The notes beneath the pieces are model-generated. The model did no database searches, had not been told where the DNA came from, and worked only from the letters and a program-made list of their open reading frames with translations. Source: Blasia pusilla (Eukaryota > Marchantiophyta > Marchantiopsida > Blasiales). From it: a stretch of DNA of 64,000 nt. Shown in pieces: positions 34,507-44,942 of the stretch. Position numbers and translations under genes: made by a program. How positions within the stretch are numbered: position 1 is the stretch's first letter; each line of letters opens with the position of its first letter. Where the stretch lies: the NCBI GenBank assembly GCA_050084515.1, contig CM114271.1, forward strand, positions 27,280,001-27,344,000. The letters are read 5' to 3'.

Positions 34507-36040
34507 TCAGAACCTCATCGCTGTAGTGTAGGTAAGTGGTGCGATGCGGAAAGCCGGGACGAGGGGACGAGCCCCCATCCATGAGCCTGCCCCCTTTCCG
34601 GAGCAAGAGCGAATACAGGCCCGAACCTCCATGGGGATATTCCTGTCCGACATAGTAGCTCTAAACAATGCATCAAAGTAGGCTTCCATCAAAGAAGATT
34701 GGAGCCCAGACTGTCCGGAGGTAACTAGGGAAGAGAAAGCGGGAAGAACTGCTCTAGCCTCAACAAGAAGGGAGTCTCTACAAGCTGAGAGTGAAGACTG
34801 AAGTGGGAAAAGACCATCCTCAACCTGGGAAACGTACTGTAAAAGTAGCGGTCTATCCCTAACAAAACATGGGAGCAAAGGAGGGGTGCTACAATGGCCC
34901 AACTCCCTAAAAAGGTTGAAGAAGCCACTAATTCAGTCGCTATGAGCCCTACTCCACCAAAGGCAATTGTCCAAGAAGCCTGTTTACGAGCTAACTCCCC
35001 TGCAGGGGCACTCTAATGAGCCAGGTCCTAGAAGATCCCCAAACGCATGCATAATCTTTCTATCAAAGGATCTATACAAGGAAGAAATATGGCCAGTCGT
35101 CCACACGGTTCTACACAGATAACCAGGTCTATGGGCAAAACATGACGAGAGGATTCCATAAGCTACTTGAGGGTCACCAATCCTCGTGAGATCGTCGACA
35201 TGAAGAAGATCCTCGGTAAGAGCCGCCGCCACAAAACTCGATACAAAGTCCTGGCTCCCGAGTGGGACTCCCAAGACGCGAAGCCCTCCAACACGTGTCA
35301 AAAAAATGTCGGGTAATTGAATATGCGCTGACAAGCCTAATGAAGACCAAGCCTTGCACTTTCCCACCTTCACTGCGAGGCCGACGTGTGCCAACTGTGC
35401 TGAAATGCAGGAACAACCAAGTCTCCAGGGCCGAAAATGTGAGTATCATCTGCCAACAAAGGGAAAATGCAACCCGAGAAAGCCTCCACCGTAGAAAGAA
35501 CCGCTCGATAATGAGCCAAACCAAACAATGCACCACCCAGGGGATCACCGGGTCGCGTCCCGGTAGCAGACTCCAAGACCGTGACCTCCTCCTCGAACCT
35601 ACCGTGGTGAAAATAGAGAGCCAAGGGAGCCCCATAAAAAGCATGCACGAAGGGAATCATGCTCGCTATGGGACCCCCTGCATCTCTCAGCTCCGTGAAG
35701 ATAGCTGCCCGAGACACTGAGTTAAAGGCGTTCTCCACATCAACTAGGAGAACCACCCACCGGGATGTATATCTAAACAAGCCCTCAAACCTAAGGCTAC
35801 AGCCTCACAACCGGCTGGCGTGGCCACTCCAAACTGGTGCGGACTCAGATGTGACTGGAAAGCCTCACGGAACTGCAAAGCGATAGTGCGACTCATCAAC
35901 CGCAAGAGCACCTCCCCTATGGCAATCGGACGGATCCCTCCACCCTCCTTCGATAACGCCAAAAGTTGCCCCGCCCCCAATACCTGGGCTACTACTGTTG
36001 GCACTCTCCCCTGAGCTAGGTGAGAGGCAACCTGAAGCAA
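34507..36040 (-). pseudogene. RLE-type retrotransposon: reverse transcriptase
   Basis: Successive frames give GAGQLLALSKEGGGIRPIAI and LMSRTIALQF (35744-36040), VVLLVDVENAFNSVSRAAIF, then GTRPGDPLGGALFGLAHY and the catalytic PLLADDTHIFG (35370-35780). Next come the thumb with KVGKCKAWSS and LRVLGVPLG (34984-35394) and a further helical region to 34507. Motifs A, B and C are all recognisable. ADD is the usual non-LTR form of the catalytic box. Frameshifts near 35.75, 35.38 and 34.93 kb break it. Confidence 0.85.
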
Positions 36041-36076
36041 CTCGGAAAAGCCGCTAGCAAAGTCCTCGGAGGGAAA

Positions 36077-36940
36077 TCAATCACGAAGGTGTTCGTACAT
36101 CATACCGGATAACCCTCCAGCTGCTATCCTAGGGGAACGCCCAAGTGCCCGTGCAAAGAGGGACGGGTCTAGGCATAAGGTCGTGTCAAGATGGAAGTCA
36201 CGTACAAATGATGGGATGTCAACCACTGGACGAGGGTGTAGCCTCCGGAGGGCATCGAGGGTAACAGTGGAAGGAGGAGCCATATCCATGGGGCGGAGCG
36301 CACGAGCCGCTCGCGAGTACTCCCCGACTCGCCCAAGTCTCCTACATCGTCGCAATCTGGCAGCTACAAGATCGTCTGCTGGGAAACCATGTGGAGTGCT
36401 ACCTCTGGCATATGCCACGAACTCGCTCTGCAGAGACTCCCAATCACCTCCTCGGAAGCGCCGCAATCGGGCCACAACCTCTCTATGGCCAGCCTTTCCT
36501 CCTCGGGTATAGCGAATACACCATCGTGGAAGGAGAAGTAGTAGATACCACGAGAGCTCATCCATAGGATCAAGTGCGATCCTAGATAAGGGAAGGATGA
36601 AAGACTAGCGAAGCTCATCCCGAATAGCATGGGGGATCCTATGAAACAATCTCGGGCAGGGAAAACGGGTCTCAAAGAGATCTGTGATACTGCCAAGGTG
36701 GGACCTCAACCACTCCCATGCCTCGGGAGGGGGCGATGATGCATGAAGCACCTGTGAGCATCCATGATCGACTGGAGGAACCACCCATCCGAATCTATCA
36801 AAGTCAGGATGTTTAGCCGCTAAATGGTTCCGAATTCCTGAACGAGTGAAGAATTCGGGACAACAAGGGCATTTTGTATCCCGGCTAGACGACCCACGAG
36901 CCCCTACGCGAGGGGCCGATGCGGATCGAGGCAGGGACAC
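36077..36940 (-). pseudogene. RLE-type retrotransposon: N-terminal zinc finger and lead-in to reverse transcriptase
   Basis: The frame 36605-36940 contains CPCCPEFFTRSGIRNHLAAKH (about residues 24-44), a C2H2 finger of the kind R2-type proteins use for target binding. 36077-36565 continues with LPRWCIRYTRGGKAGHREV, GGDWESLQ and LSGMMYEHLRD, the segment before the reverse transcriptase. A stop and frameshift separate the two. Confidence 0.7.
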
Positions 36941-37549
36941 CTCTCACCAAGAAGAGAACATGATCCCCTCCGTCAAACTCGAGAGACAAACCCTACCAAA
37001 ATCTGCCCCACAACCCCCATTCGAACTAGCCCTAATGGTAACCGACTCTCTTCCCGTCCACGGAAATGCTCTCCCTAGTATGAACTCTCATCTACCATCT
37101 TCACCTATGACATATGGCCCAACCCCCTCCCCAAATAATGTAGAGACAGTATGGAGGTACTAGTGATATGGAAAAAGAATAGATGGAAAAAATAGATGGG
37201 AATAGAATGGGATAAGGGAGGAAAACATGGGTCAAACGTGAACGAAGAATGTGTGTGGCTACAGAATAAGGACATAGAGAAAAAAAAGAAGGGTGGTGTG
37301 AAATAACAACATGAGTTGTCTTGGAAACATTCAAAGCATTACAACAAAATGTGACGACAAAGAGGACCCTAATACCTACATGAGAAACCTTAAAACAACA
37401 AAAATTTACAAAACAAAATAAAATGAAAAATACTTCACTGAAAGATTAACGTCACGGATCAAAACGCAGAGGAAGTCGGTATCTCCGTTTTGATATAATA
37501 CACGACCCCCCTCCATCAGTCTCCTTCTCATCGCGTGGAGCTCCGCCGC

Positions 37550-38670
37550 TCAAGATAACGGGTGCACTTCGATGGCACAATTGAGTGGAGGCCTGGCCCC
37601 TTTTGTGGGGTGAGAGAAAGGCGAACGGAGGGAGAGGAAGGAGGCGCTTCATAATGAAACGACGGTGTTTTCGACGCGACGAAAAGGAAGTCATTATCCA
37701 CAATAATGAAGCTCCACGTCGCTCGGGCGGATCTGCATGGGCCGTCGTCGTTCCGTTGTGGGGTGGCGAGTTAGCCAATCGTGTCTCTCTTTTCTCTGTG
37801 TGCGTGTGATCTATCTGATCGACTGGACGGACGGACTGGCGGGCGGGACAAGGACTTTCCCTAAGTTAGCCACGACTGTAGCGCGCACAGCGGCGCGAGG
37901 GCGTACTGAGTGGGAGGCGCCGCAGTCATCTCGTGGGCAGCGGGATGAAGGACCGGGCGGACGGGCGAACGCTTGCACGCGCGGGTCAGTCGAAGGGGGA
38001 GGCCGAACGGAACTGTGCGCGGCCCGTGCTGCGCAAGAAACCCGTCCGGCCGTGGCCGTGGCCTTCGCCTCCTTGCCCCACCTGTCACTAGCTCGGAGCC
38101 AACATCCATCCATATATCAACCGATCCGTAGGTAGGGTGAAGGTTGCAAGCAAGCTTGCACCACATCAGAGCAGAGCACCCAGTACCTCAGCGAGCGGGC
38201 GAAAAAGCCTCATCTTCCCTTTCCAGTTCTGATCGTCGGCGGCAGCAGCGACCACAGCCCCATCCCGTATCTCTTCCTTCATCTCGAGCGAGCGAGCGAG
38301 CGAACCAGGAGTAGGCGAGCAGGAAGGAAGGAAGGCACACAGAGAGGGAGAGAGAGGAGAGGAGAGAAGAAGGGAGAGAATATCAGGATCTCATAGAGGG
38401 AGAGGTCGCCAGGAATCGTGCGTGCATCTTGGAGTTGGCAGGCAGCAATCGGGAAGAGGAGCCCTGGGGGTGGGGGATTTGTTCTGGGGACGAGAAGAGC
38501 GGGCGAACTCTCCAGCACCTTCGCGTGTGCGTGTGCGCGTGTGTGAGTGTGGTGGGGAGGGGAGCGGAGCGGCAGCAGCTTGGACGGATTGTCGAAAGGT
38601 GTTGTGGCTTGCTTGTTGGTGTGTTGGTTCATTCGTGCGTTCGTGTGGGTGAAGGTTTCACATCCAGAGC
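37550..38670 (+). promoter_or_regulatory. GC/CpG-rich promoter and 5' leader of the RING gene
   Basis: GC content and CpG rise sharply at about 37550 and stay high into the coding region. A CCAAT box occurs near 37775 (AGCCAATCG). The leader from about 38280 has GAGC and GGAAG repeats and a GA-rich tract, typical of a plant 5' UTR. Several upstream ATGs (for example 38422 and 38429) could form small upstream frames. The transcription start cannot be fixed from sequence. Confidence 0.55.
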
Positions 38671-39882
38671 ATGCGTGTGATAGGTGCTGGCATGGCGACG
38701 GACAACACGCGGGCATCCTCGACGGAACAGCTTTACCCTAATGAGCGCACATCGGGGCGAACGGACTACGCACAATTGGCCAATCACGATGGCAAATTGA
38801 TGCCGGGGCTGCTCCGATGCTGCGACGGGCAACAAACTCGGCTGGACGGAGAATCGAGGAGAGAATTCCTCAGCTCCAAGGACGCCAGCAAGCGGAAGAA
38901 GGTCAATCGTATTGCGAAGCTTAAGCAGTGTAAACTGGACGCCCGTCGAGAACAGTGGCTGTCGCAAAGTAGCCATAGCCGGCCCAAGCAGGACAAGCAG
39001 TATCAGTGTGTCGGCAGTAAGGACGATAAGGACGTGCGTGCAGAGAATGCGACCTGTGTGGAACAGGGCTCGTCGAACCAAGATGAAACGCAGTCAATGA
39101 TAGCGCGGCTTGCTGCTATTCCGGGAGGGACCAAGTTCCATGGTGGAGAAGAAGTGGGTGTGTCGGTGAAGAATGAGCAACACGGAGAGCAAAGAAAGGT
39201 ATGTACACAAGGGTCTGGCATTGACCATCAATTCTCTTCTCCTTACGGCAGTAGGTGTGCGAGCAGCAGTAACAGTTCGGGAAGTGGAAGCGAAGACAAT
39301 GATGTTTCATTCTCCCTCGAAACCGAAGACGATTGGGAGGTGGCAGCTGATGCCCTTACCATGCCCGGTTCGTCCGTAGCCAAGGTCACGAGTCACACGT
39401 CGGAACCCCCTTTTGATTGTCCGGATAAAAAGAGCAAGGCACCATCCACCTCAGATCTCCACAATGGCATGCTCAAACCGGATTATAAATGCAAGGGTCC
39501 TGGATTTAGGTTAAAGGCTAGAGTTGCAGGAGGACGAGCTTGGAGGCCTGATGATGTTTCTCGGCCACCGACACTACCGCGGCTGGCAAAGCAGCACAGT
39601 TTCCCATTAGAATCCAGTGCAGCAGTTTGGAGTGGGCTTCAACAAGGTGGTAACAACGTATGGGGCCCTCCCCCGGCACCGTCATATTGCCCAATCTGCA
39701 CAGAAGAGCTGGATGTGACGGATTCCTCATTTTTCCCATGTTCTTGCGGCTTCAGGTTGTGTCTCTTTTGTCACCATAAAATCTCGTCAGATGACGGTCG
39801 CTGCCCTGGTTGTAGGAAGGCTTACAGCCCTGATGTAGCCATGAAGCTTTCTCGCACCACAACATTCTGGTTACGTGTATAA
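38671..39882 (+). CDS. NOT4-like C4C4 RING finger protein (putative E3 ubiquitin ligase)
   Basis: A single uninterrupted frame of 403 residues. The C-terminal RING (residues 340-381) has eight Cys ligands and no His: CPIC, 13 residues, CSC, GFRL, CLFC, 10 residues, CPGC. This is the C4C4 arrangement of the CCR4-NOT subunit NOT4, in a plant family of RING proteins. A conserved basic stretch (residues 72-100: KRKKVNRIAKLKQCKLDARR then EQWLSQ) is typical of the same plant family and may be nuclear-targeting. The middle is Ser-rich and disordered (GSRCASSSNSSGSGSEDND). The likely role is ubiquitin transfer; target unknown. The first ATG (38671) is taken, but Met8 (38692, GGCATGGCG) has the better context. 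It is intronless, with a GC-rich promoter. Confidence 0.88.
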   Translation: MRVIGAGMATDNTRASSTEQLYPNERTSGRTDYAQLANHDGKLMPGLLRCCDGQQTRLDGESRREFLSSKDASKRKKVNRIAKLKQCKLDARREQWLSQSSHSRPKQDKQYQCVGSKDDKDVRAENATCVEQGSSNQDETQSMIARLAAIPGGTKFHGGEEVGVSVKNEQHGEQRKVCTQGSGIDHQFSSPYGSRCASSSNSSGSGSEDNDVSFSLETEDDWEVAADALTMPGSSVAKVTSHTSEPPFDCPDKKSKAPSTSDLHNGMLKPDYKCKGPGFRLKARVAGGRAWRPDDVSRPPTLPRLAKQHSFPLESSAAVWSGLQQGGNNVWGPPPAPSYCPICTEELDVTDSSFFPCSCGFRLCLFCHHKISSDDGRCPGCRKAYSPDVAMKLSRTTTFWLRV

Positions 39883-42800
39883 ATGCGCTTCTTTTTGTTC
39901 CAACCTCTACGAACTCTTACTGGTAACAGAAAGATGGTGATCCACTTTATACTTTGTTGCAGTCGATTGTTTCTCTAGAAAAAAGAAAAGAAAAAAAAAG
40001 TGGTGTCCAAGCTTTCAATAAGTAAAGTCATTGCAGTGTGACAAATAAGTACAGCCATTGCCGTGTGACAAATTACCGAAACAGTTGTAGACTTCTAAAG
40101 GATCGTAAATTTTCCGGAATTGGGCCCCTACAGTACGTACTTGACGAACTTGTGATGGTACGGATGCGTTGAAAAATATGCTGAGCTCACAGACGAAATT
40201 CGTAGACGCAGGGGAAACTATCTTAATTCAGTTTATTTTTCTTTAGAATCGCGACATCGCCTTGATCTCGATGGCCAGGATAGAGCTTTTGGGATCTTCA
40301 GAATCCTCTCCTGCAATGGTAGTGTAGGTTGAAACATCTCCCTCTCTTAGCCCCATCCAACCAGGGGTAGGTGGACGGGTCTATGGTCGCATAGCTATGA
40401 CAGCCGCTACCTTAAGTCTCGCTCACATGATCGCAACTGACGACAGATACTTCTGAGTGAAAACATTCTATCTGTGAGAAACTTGCCATTGTGCGAGCTG
40501 CTGGTTCGAGACCTGCCACTCGAAACAACGAGGGTGTACCCTGTCCGGAAGAAGTACTAGGATCTCCGACTGGTGATGAAGCGTTTCTTCAGAGGAAAGA
40601 TCACTTCTATAGTCGACATGTGAATTGTTAAGTTACGATGTTCTAAATGGTTGATGACCGCTGCAAGACTGGGTGAGCTTATGTGGTTCTGTGTGTAAGC
40701 TCGCTCCTTATTATCATCACAGCATGACCAGTTTTTGTTAGGAAGAATTAGGAATATAGGAATTACAAGGTATAGAGATATATGATAACGATGGTTAGTT
40801 TCTCGACTCTACTCGACATCAAATCGTATGAGTCCAGGAATGGTCCATGGATAAATGTCAGAGACGTCGCAACTCCCACGGAAAAACCTGTCTAGACCCG
40901 AGTCAGGAAGTCGAATCGTTGAAACGGGGGCGCAACACTCGACGCCGGTCCATGACAATTACGCACAATCTCGTCTGTCGGAAGGCTGCGATTGTCCGAG
41001 CGCGATTCTCCAGCCCACGAAGTCACTAGGGACATAAAATCGTATGCCGGGGAGTCCACGGGATGGTCAACTGCCAAGGCTCCGTCCATCTCCGAGTCTC
41101 CGTCCTCATTGGTCCGCCATCGACTTCTCCTGGCGGATTCGGAACCGGTTCTCAACCCGGCCGAGCGTTCGGACACAGCCGATTTTGTGGCCGAGTCGGA
41201 TGAACAGTCGGGGTATAGATGTGGTTGCTATCATTCCTCAGCACACAGCATCAGATCCGAAGGAGATAATTTTGGAGTTTCCGTCGCTCGTTTACATGCA
41301 GCCTCGCATCCAAGTGAAGCGACTATGATATCAACATGATTCTTGTTCTGTTCTGATCTTACTCTGCCGCAGCCTACGATCCCACCAGCAGAACATTCTG
41401 GTGAGCAAGTGCGCCAGAGTATCATTTCACATGCTCCTTAGGAAGTGTGCATCGGTAATGTCAACTGACGAAATATATCGCGGCATCTATTTCCCGACGC
41501 ATCGGAAACTTCAAGCCAATAGGCCGTTCGTTCTACTTCCCTGCCCTTCCATTTCCTACGGAGTCTCGCACGCACCTCCGCTCACGCAGACCCTGCATGC
41601 CATTGCTATCCGTGTCGACACTACACGACATCCGCTCGACTATGTCCCGACCTTGAAAACCCCTGCTAAGTAGCGCTTTGCTTGTACCACACGGCATATC
41701 AGCTCCATATCGCGAGAAGCTCCTACACCATCGCAATTCTTGCTCACGGTGTCATGCCATACTCTCGACTTGATGCCACAGATTCCAAAGCCTGCCAATC
41801 GCGGCTTAGGTCGAGCGAGGCCGGTGTTAGAAAGTCCGTTGCTTCTCGACATGTCACCAATCCGAGCGATCGCTCGTGGCACAAGACAGTCGGTTGCAAA
41901 AGCGAAGCGAAGCACATAATGTGCATTCAATGCACATTCGGGCGGCTTGGCAATGTCACTTCGTTCCTGAAAGTGGCGCGTTAGGGCTGCTTTTGGAGCT
42001 CCTCCGCACCCTAAATCCTTCGAAACCGCGAATCAACCATTCGTTCGGCACCGAGCGAGGGCGTGTTCACGTACCGCCGGACGCCAATGGACGGAGAGTT
42101 CTATCTATCCACTTCGTTAACCTCAAGAGCGCCAATCATTCCGTAAAGCTCCGATCAGATAAGGCAACATTTACGGCCAAGGTACTGAGACCACCTCTAC
42201 GCTCTTTCGTCTCATGCCCTCTCAGCTTCCCTCCCCATAACTGTTACTCCTACCTCCGGAAGGCCGTGAATATTCCTTTGTTAAACTAACAAAATCCGAT
42301 AGTTGGGAGAGAATGAATAATCTCACTTTAAGCTACTTAAACTAATTGATTCCCTTTAGAGCCCCTTCTTTCTTTTTAGGGCCGGTTACGGCAGCGGGTT
42401 GGCTCTCTAGGCCTCCCCCTCCTCTTTTGTGTCTCCCATGAGTTTTTATTCAAACCCATCAAACGTTTTTATTATTGAAGTTCATTATTCTTCTTATAGA
42501 ATTAAAAAGGTTAATCAATTTTCTCCTTAGGAGAAGATATATGTTGGAAATAATAGTTTTTGCCATTAAATACCTTTTTACGGCCTTTACAAGTACGTCC
42601 AAATTAATATCCCTCACAGGGAGTGTGCCACATCCCGCTTTTTTGTTCTCAATGTTGATACCAGCCATGTCGACATATTACTTAAGTGGGTGATTGAAGA
42701 TTCGTCTTTTCTGATTGCATTGATGTCGAGTTTCGATGTCATTAGGGTACATTCGCGTGCAAGGATTTTTTTTCGTGTGCAAAGCTTTCGAGTGCCACAA

Positions 42801-43440
42801 TAGCCACGGCCATTTCCCGCTCTCCCTATTTCAAGTTTCATGCGTGAAGTTGTCCTAATTGATTGACTTTCCTTCTGTTCGATATCCAAGAACGATTGAG
42901 CCGGGTGTGGCTCGTGTGATGTTGTCCATGCGCACCTAGCCTAGCTACTACACAATTTTCGTGTAATGGCAAGGCAACGTGTTCCAACCTACTGCTACCA
43001 TAGGGCGCAATGTCCTTGACACTATTTTTTTTCACATTGTCAAGACCGACGAAGCACGAGTGTTGCTTTTCCATCTCAGTTCGCAAGTGAGTGCAATTAT
43101 ATTGGGACTTTCCTTACGTTTCTTTGCTTGCAATTCTGCACTTGTTGCTGCCTCATTTTCCTGGACGCTGCTTCTTCTAATTACACCGTGCGACGCTTTC
43201 GCTTTCTCAATATTTTTTAGCTCCATCAATTTCTGCGGTGGTTCTCCACTTTGTTTATTTGTTGTTTCGCGCCCGCTTGGTGCTTGTAATCTGCATTGCC
43301 TTATTAACATCGGTCAAGACGTTTGTGGTTTGCGATCATCATCATCATCATCGACATATGCATATTCCAATTTTGTACCATCTGTCCCCTATCTTTTTTA
43401 TTGCGTTTGAGAAATTGAGAGAGTCTTCATAGACGTAGCA
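39883..43440. other. 3' flank of the RING gene and intergenic DNA, no gene recognised
   Basis: The first 250 bp are probably 3' UTR. 40850-42290 is GC-richer and has several 90-140 codon frames on both strands (for example 40992-41339 and 41876-42289), none with a known domain or start context. 42300-43440 is AT-richer, with a (CAT)n run near 43337. Confidence 0.45.
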
Positions 43441-43443
43441 TCC

Positions 43444-43476
43444 GCTCCTTCAGGCCTATATAAGACCTGAAGGAGC
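43444..43476. other. Perfect 11-bp inverted repeat abutting an LTR
   Basis: GCTCCTTCAGG, an 11-bp loop, then CCTGAAGGAGC, ending exactly one base before the LTR start TGTTGTGCGC at 43477. It could be target DNA or an element-derived hairpin. Confidence 0.6.
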
Positions 43477-44116
43477 TGTTGTGCGCATACACATCGCAAC
43501 ACAATGTACATCGCTGTCATCGAACACACACACAAACACACACGATCCCATGCTAACTCATGGCATCCATACACAGAGGCGAGAAGTACCAAAATATCTC
43601 CAATAAAGTAAGATCCAATCTCTCTTTACACCATCTCACACCATAGCTCTCAAAGGTGTGCACTCTCTCTCTTGTCAAACCAAACCCATTCTCCTAATGA
43701 GAGGCTTGGGTTACACTCACAAGGCAAGGGACCATAGCTCTGCCGCCTTATGCCAAGAGGTTCAAGAAAGAAAGAATGAGATCTCAAGCTCTCTCTCTTG
43801 GAGGTATACCCCCTTCCCTCTCCCAAGCCCTCTCAACGGTAACCTATGCTCGTAGGTCACCTCCTTGGCTCTTGACCTGCTATAGTGGGTCAAGGGCCAC
43901 TTTCCAAAGTGGAAAGTCAACTAGCAACAACATGGAAACTTACCCAAAATAGTAAGTTTCACTATATGGTTCCAAATGAGCCGAAACGAAGGGGAAACAT
44001 GCTCTCTCAGGTTTCCCCAGGCCTCAACAGGTCATCCTCGACCTCCTGGGTGTGTTCTCCAATGCTCGTGCAGACGCTTTGCTAGATCCCACCGATCTAT
44101 CCTAACAGTCGTGATA
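43477..44116 (-). repeat. E3 3' LTR (640 bp)
   Basis: Begins TGTTGTGCGCATAC and ends GTCGTGATA (TGACA mutated to TGATA). It is collinear with 859-1209 plus 7433-7722. Position about 43811-43830 (CTCTCCCAAGCCCTCTC) is the undisrupted form of the site where E1 inserted in the E2 copy. Confidence 0.85.
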
Positions 44117-44118
44117 GC

Positions 44119-44244
44119 TGTCGTGCGCATACACATCGCTACACAACATACATCGCTATCATCGAACACACACACAAACACACACGATCCCATGCTAACT
44201 CATGGCATCCATACACAGAGGCAAGAAGTACCAAAATATCTCCA
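44119..44244 (-). repeat. E3 extra 126-bp copy of LTR unit A
   Basis: TGTCGTGCGC...TCTCCA, equal in length to 43477-43602 and nearly identical. It is followed on the plus strand by ATCGCCCCCCT, the complement of the polypurine tract. Confidence 0.78.
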
Positions 44245-44432
44245 ATCGCCCCCCTAGGTGGTGGTTAGGTCCTTATAACTCCAGATAGCAATCTATCCCT
44301 ACCTACCACGATATACATCTCTAGGACGCTAAGAGCAGAAAGACTGGGTGCTCATGTGGCCCCATCGTTAGTCGCCTTCCTGTCATCCATGTCACAGAAA
44401 AAGTCAGAATCGAAACCTACATAGTATCCCCT

Positions 44433-44909
44433 CTATGTACATCTGGGACACATCCATCGTCCCCGAGGAACCGTAGTGAGAGGTGGCGTCAGACATGCCA
44501 CATGCCAACCTCTCGAACATCCATCACAGACTAACATCATGGCCGCACCACGAGCAGAACCACATAACATACAACGCAAGCATGCAGGAACTACTGCTGA
44601 GCTCGGATCTACTGTACCATCAATGTTAGGAAGGTGACATGGCGCATAACTACGCACATGGTCCTTCCATACCATACCATCGCATCCCTCCAGCAAGAGA
44701 ACACCGGATGGAAAAACGTCACACACTCTCAGGATAGTGCGCCATGCAGTCACATCCAACGTCCTCAGTGGCGTCTGCTGCAAGTAGACATAATCTCCAT
44801 GTTGAAACCTCCCGGTAGTTGGTCGATAACCACCACCCCGAATAGTTGCATAACTCAACGTATCCCAATGCTGCGCAATCGCCAAGTTCTCGAACGCCAT
44901 GGGCATCAC
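44433..44909 (-). pseudogene. E3 integrase C-terminal region with complete PHD finger
   Basis: A 158-residue frame ending in a natural TAG. The ligands are C113, C116, C128, C131, H136, C139, C154 and C157, with spacing C-x2-C-x11-C-x2-C-x4-H-x2-C-x14-C-x2-C, and the conserved W152 two residues before the last Cys pair. The sequence around them (MLVCDGCSRGWHVACLTPPL) is a textbook PHD finger. PHD fingers commonly bind histone H3 with or without K4 methylation, so this one could steer integration or bring the element's proteins to particular chromatin. The upstream part (GDYVYLQQT; VFPSGVLLLEG; VWKDHVRSYAPCHLPN) matches E2. Confidence 0.9.
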
Positions 44910-44942
44910 TCTCCGAAATAACTTAGCCCTCTAAGATCATGC

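Larger units (their letters stand above)
33680..36940 (-). mobile_element. Non-LTR retrotransposon with restriction-like endonuclease (RLE type)
   Basis: Coded on the minus strand: N-terminal C2H2 zinc finger, reverse transcriptase, Cys/His motif, C-terminal restriction-like endonuclease, then a 3' UTR ending in a simple-repeat tail (33684-33714). This is the layout of the early-branching non-LTR clades (R2, R4, CRE, NeSL, Hero). Plant LINEs are normally L1 or RTE types with an apurinic endonuclease at the N terminus, of which there is no trace here. Several frameshifts divide the frame. No LTRs are present. The left flank was not matched to a target duplication. Confidence 0.8.

Noticed and set aside
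37800-38720. Overlapping long frames on both strands in the GC-rich region
   Set aside because: High GC removes stop codons; none has a recognisable domain or continues a known protein.
39200-39252. Possible 53-bp intron (GTATGT...GGCAG) in the RING gene
   Set aside because: It is shorter than plant introns usually are and removing it would shift the frame, whereas the unspliced frame runs straight into the RING.
40490-40530. tRNA-like GGTTCGAGACC segment
   Set aside because: No acceptor stem, D arm or anticodon arm can be folded around it.
43337-43354. (CAT)n run as a CRISPR-like or regulatory array
   Set aside because: It is a short trinucleotide microsatellite; no spaced repeats exist anywhere in the window.
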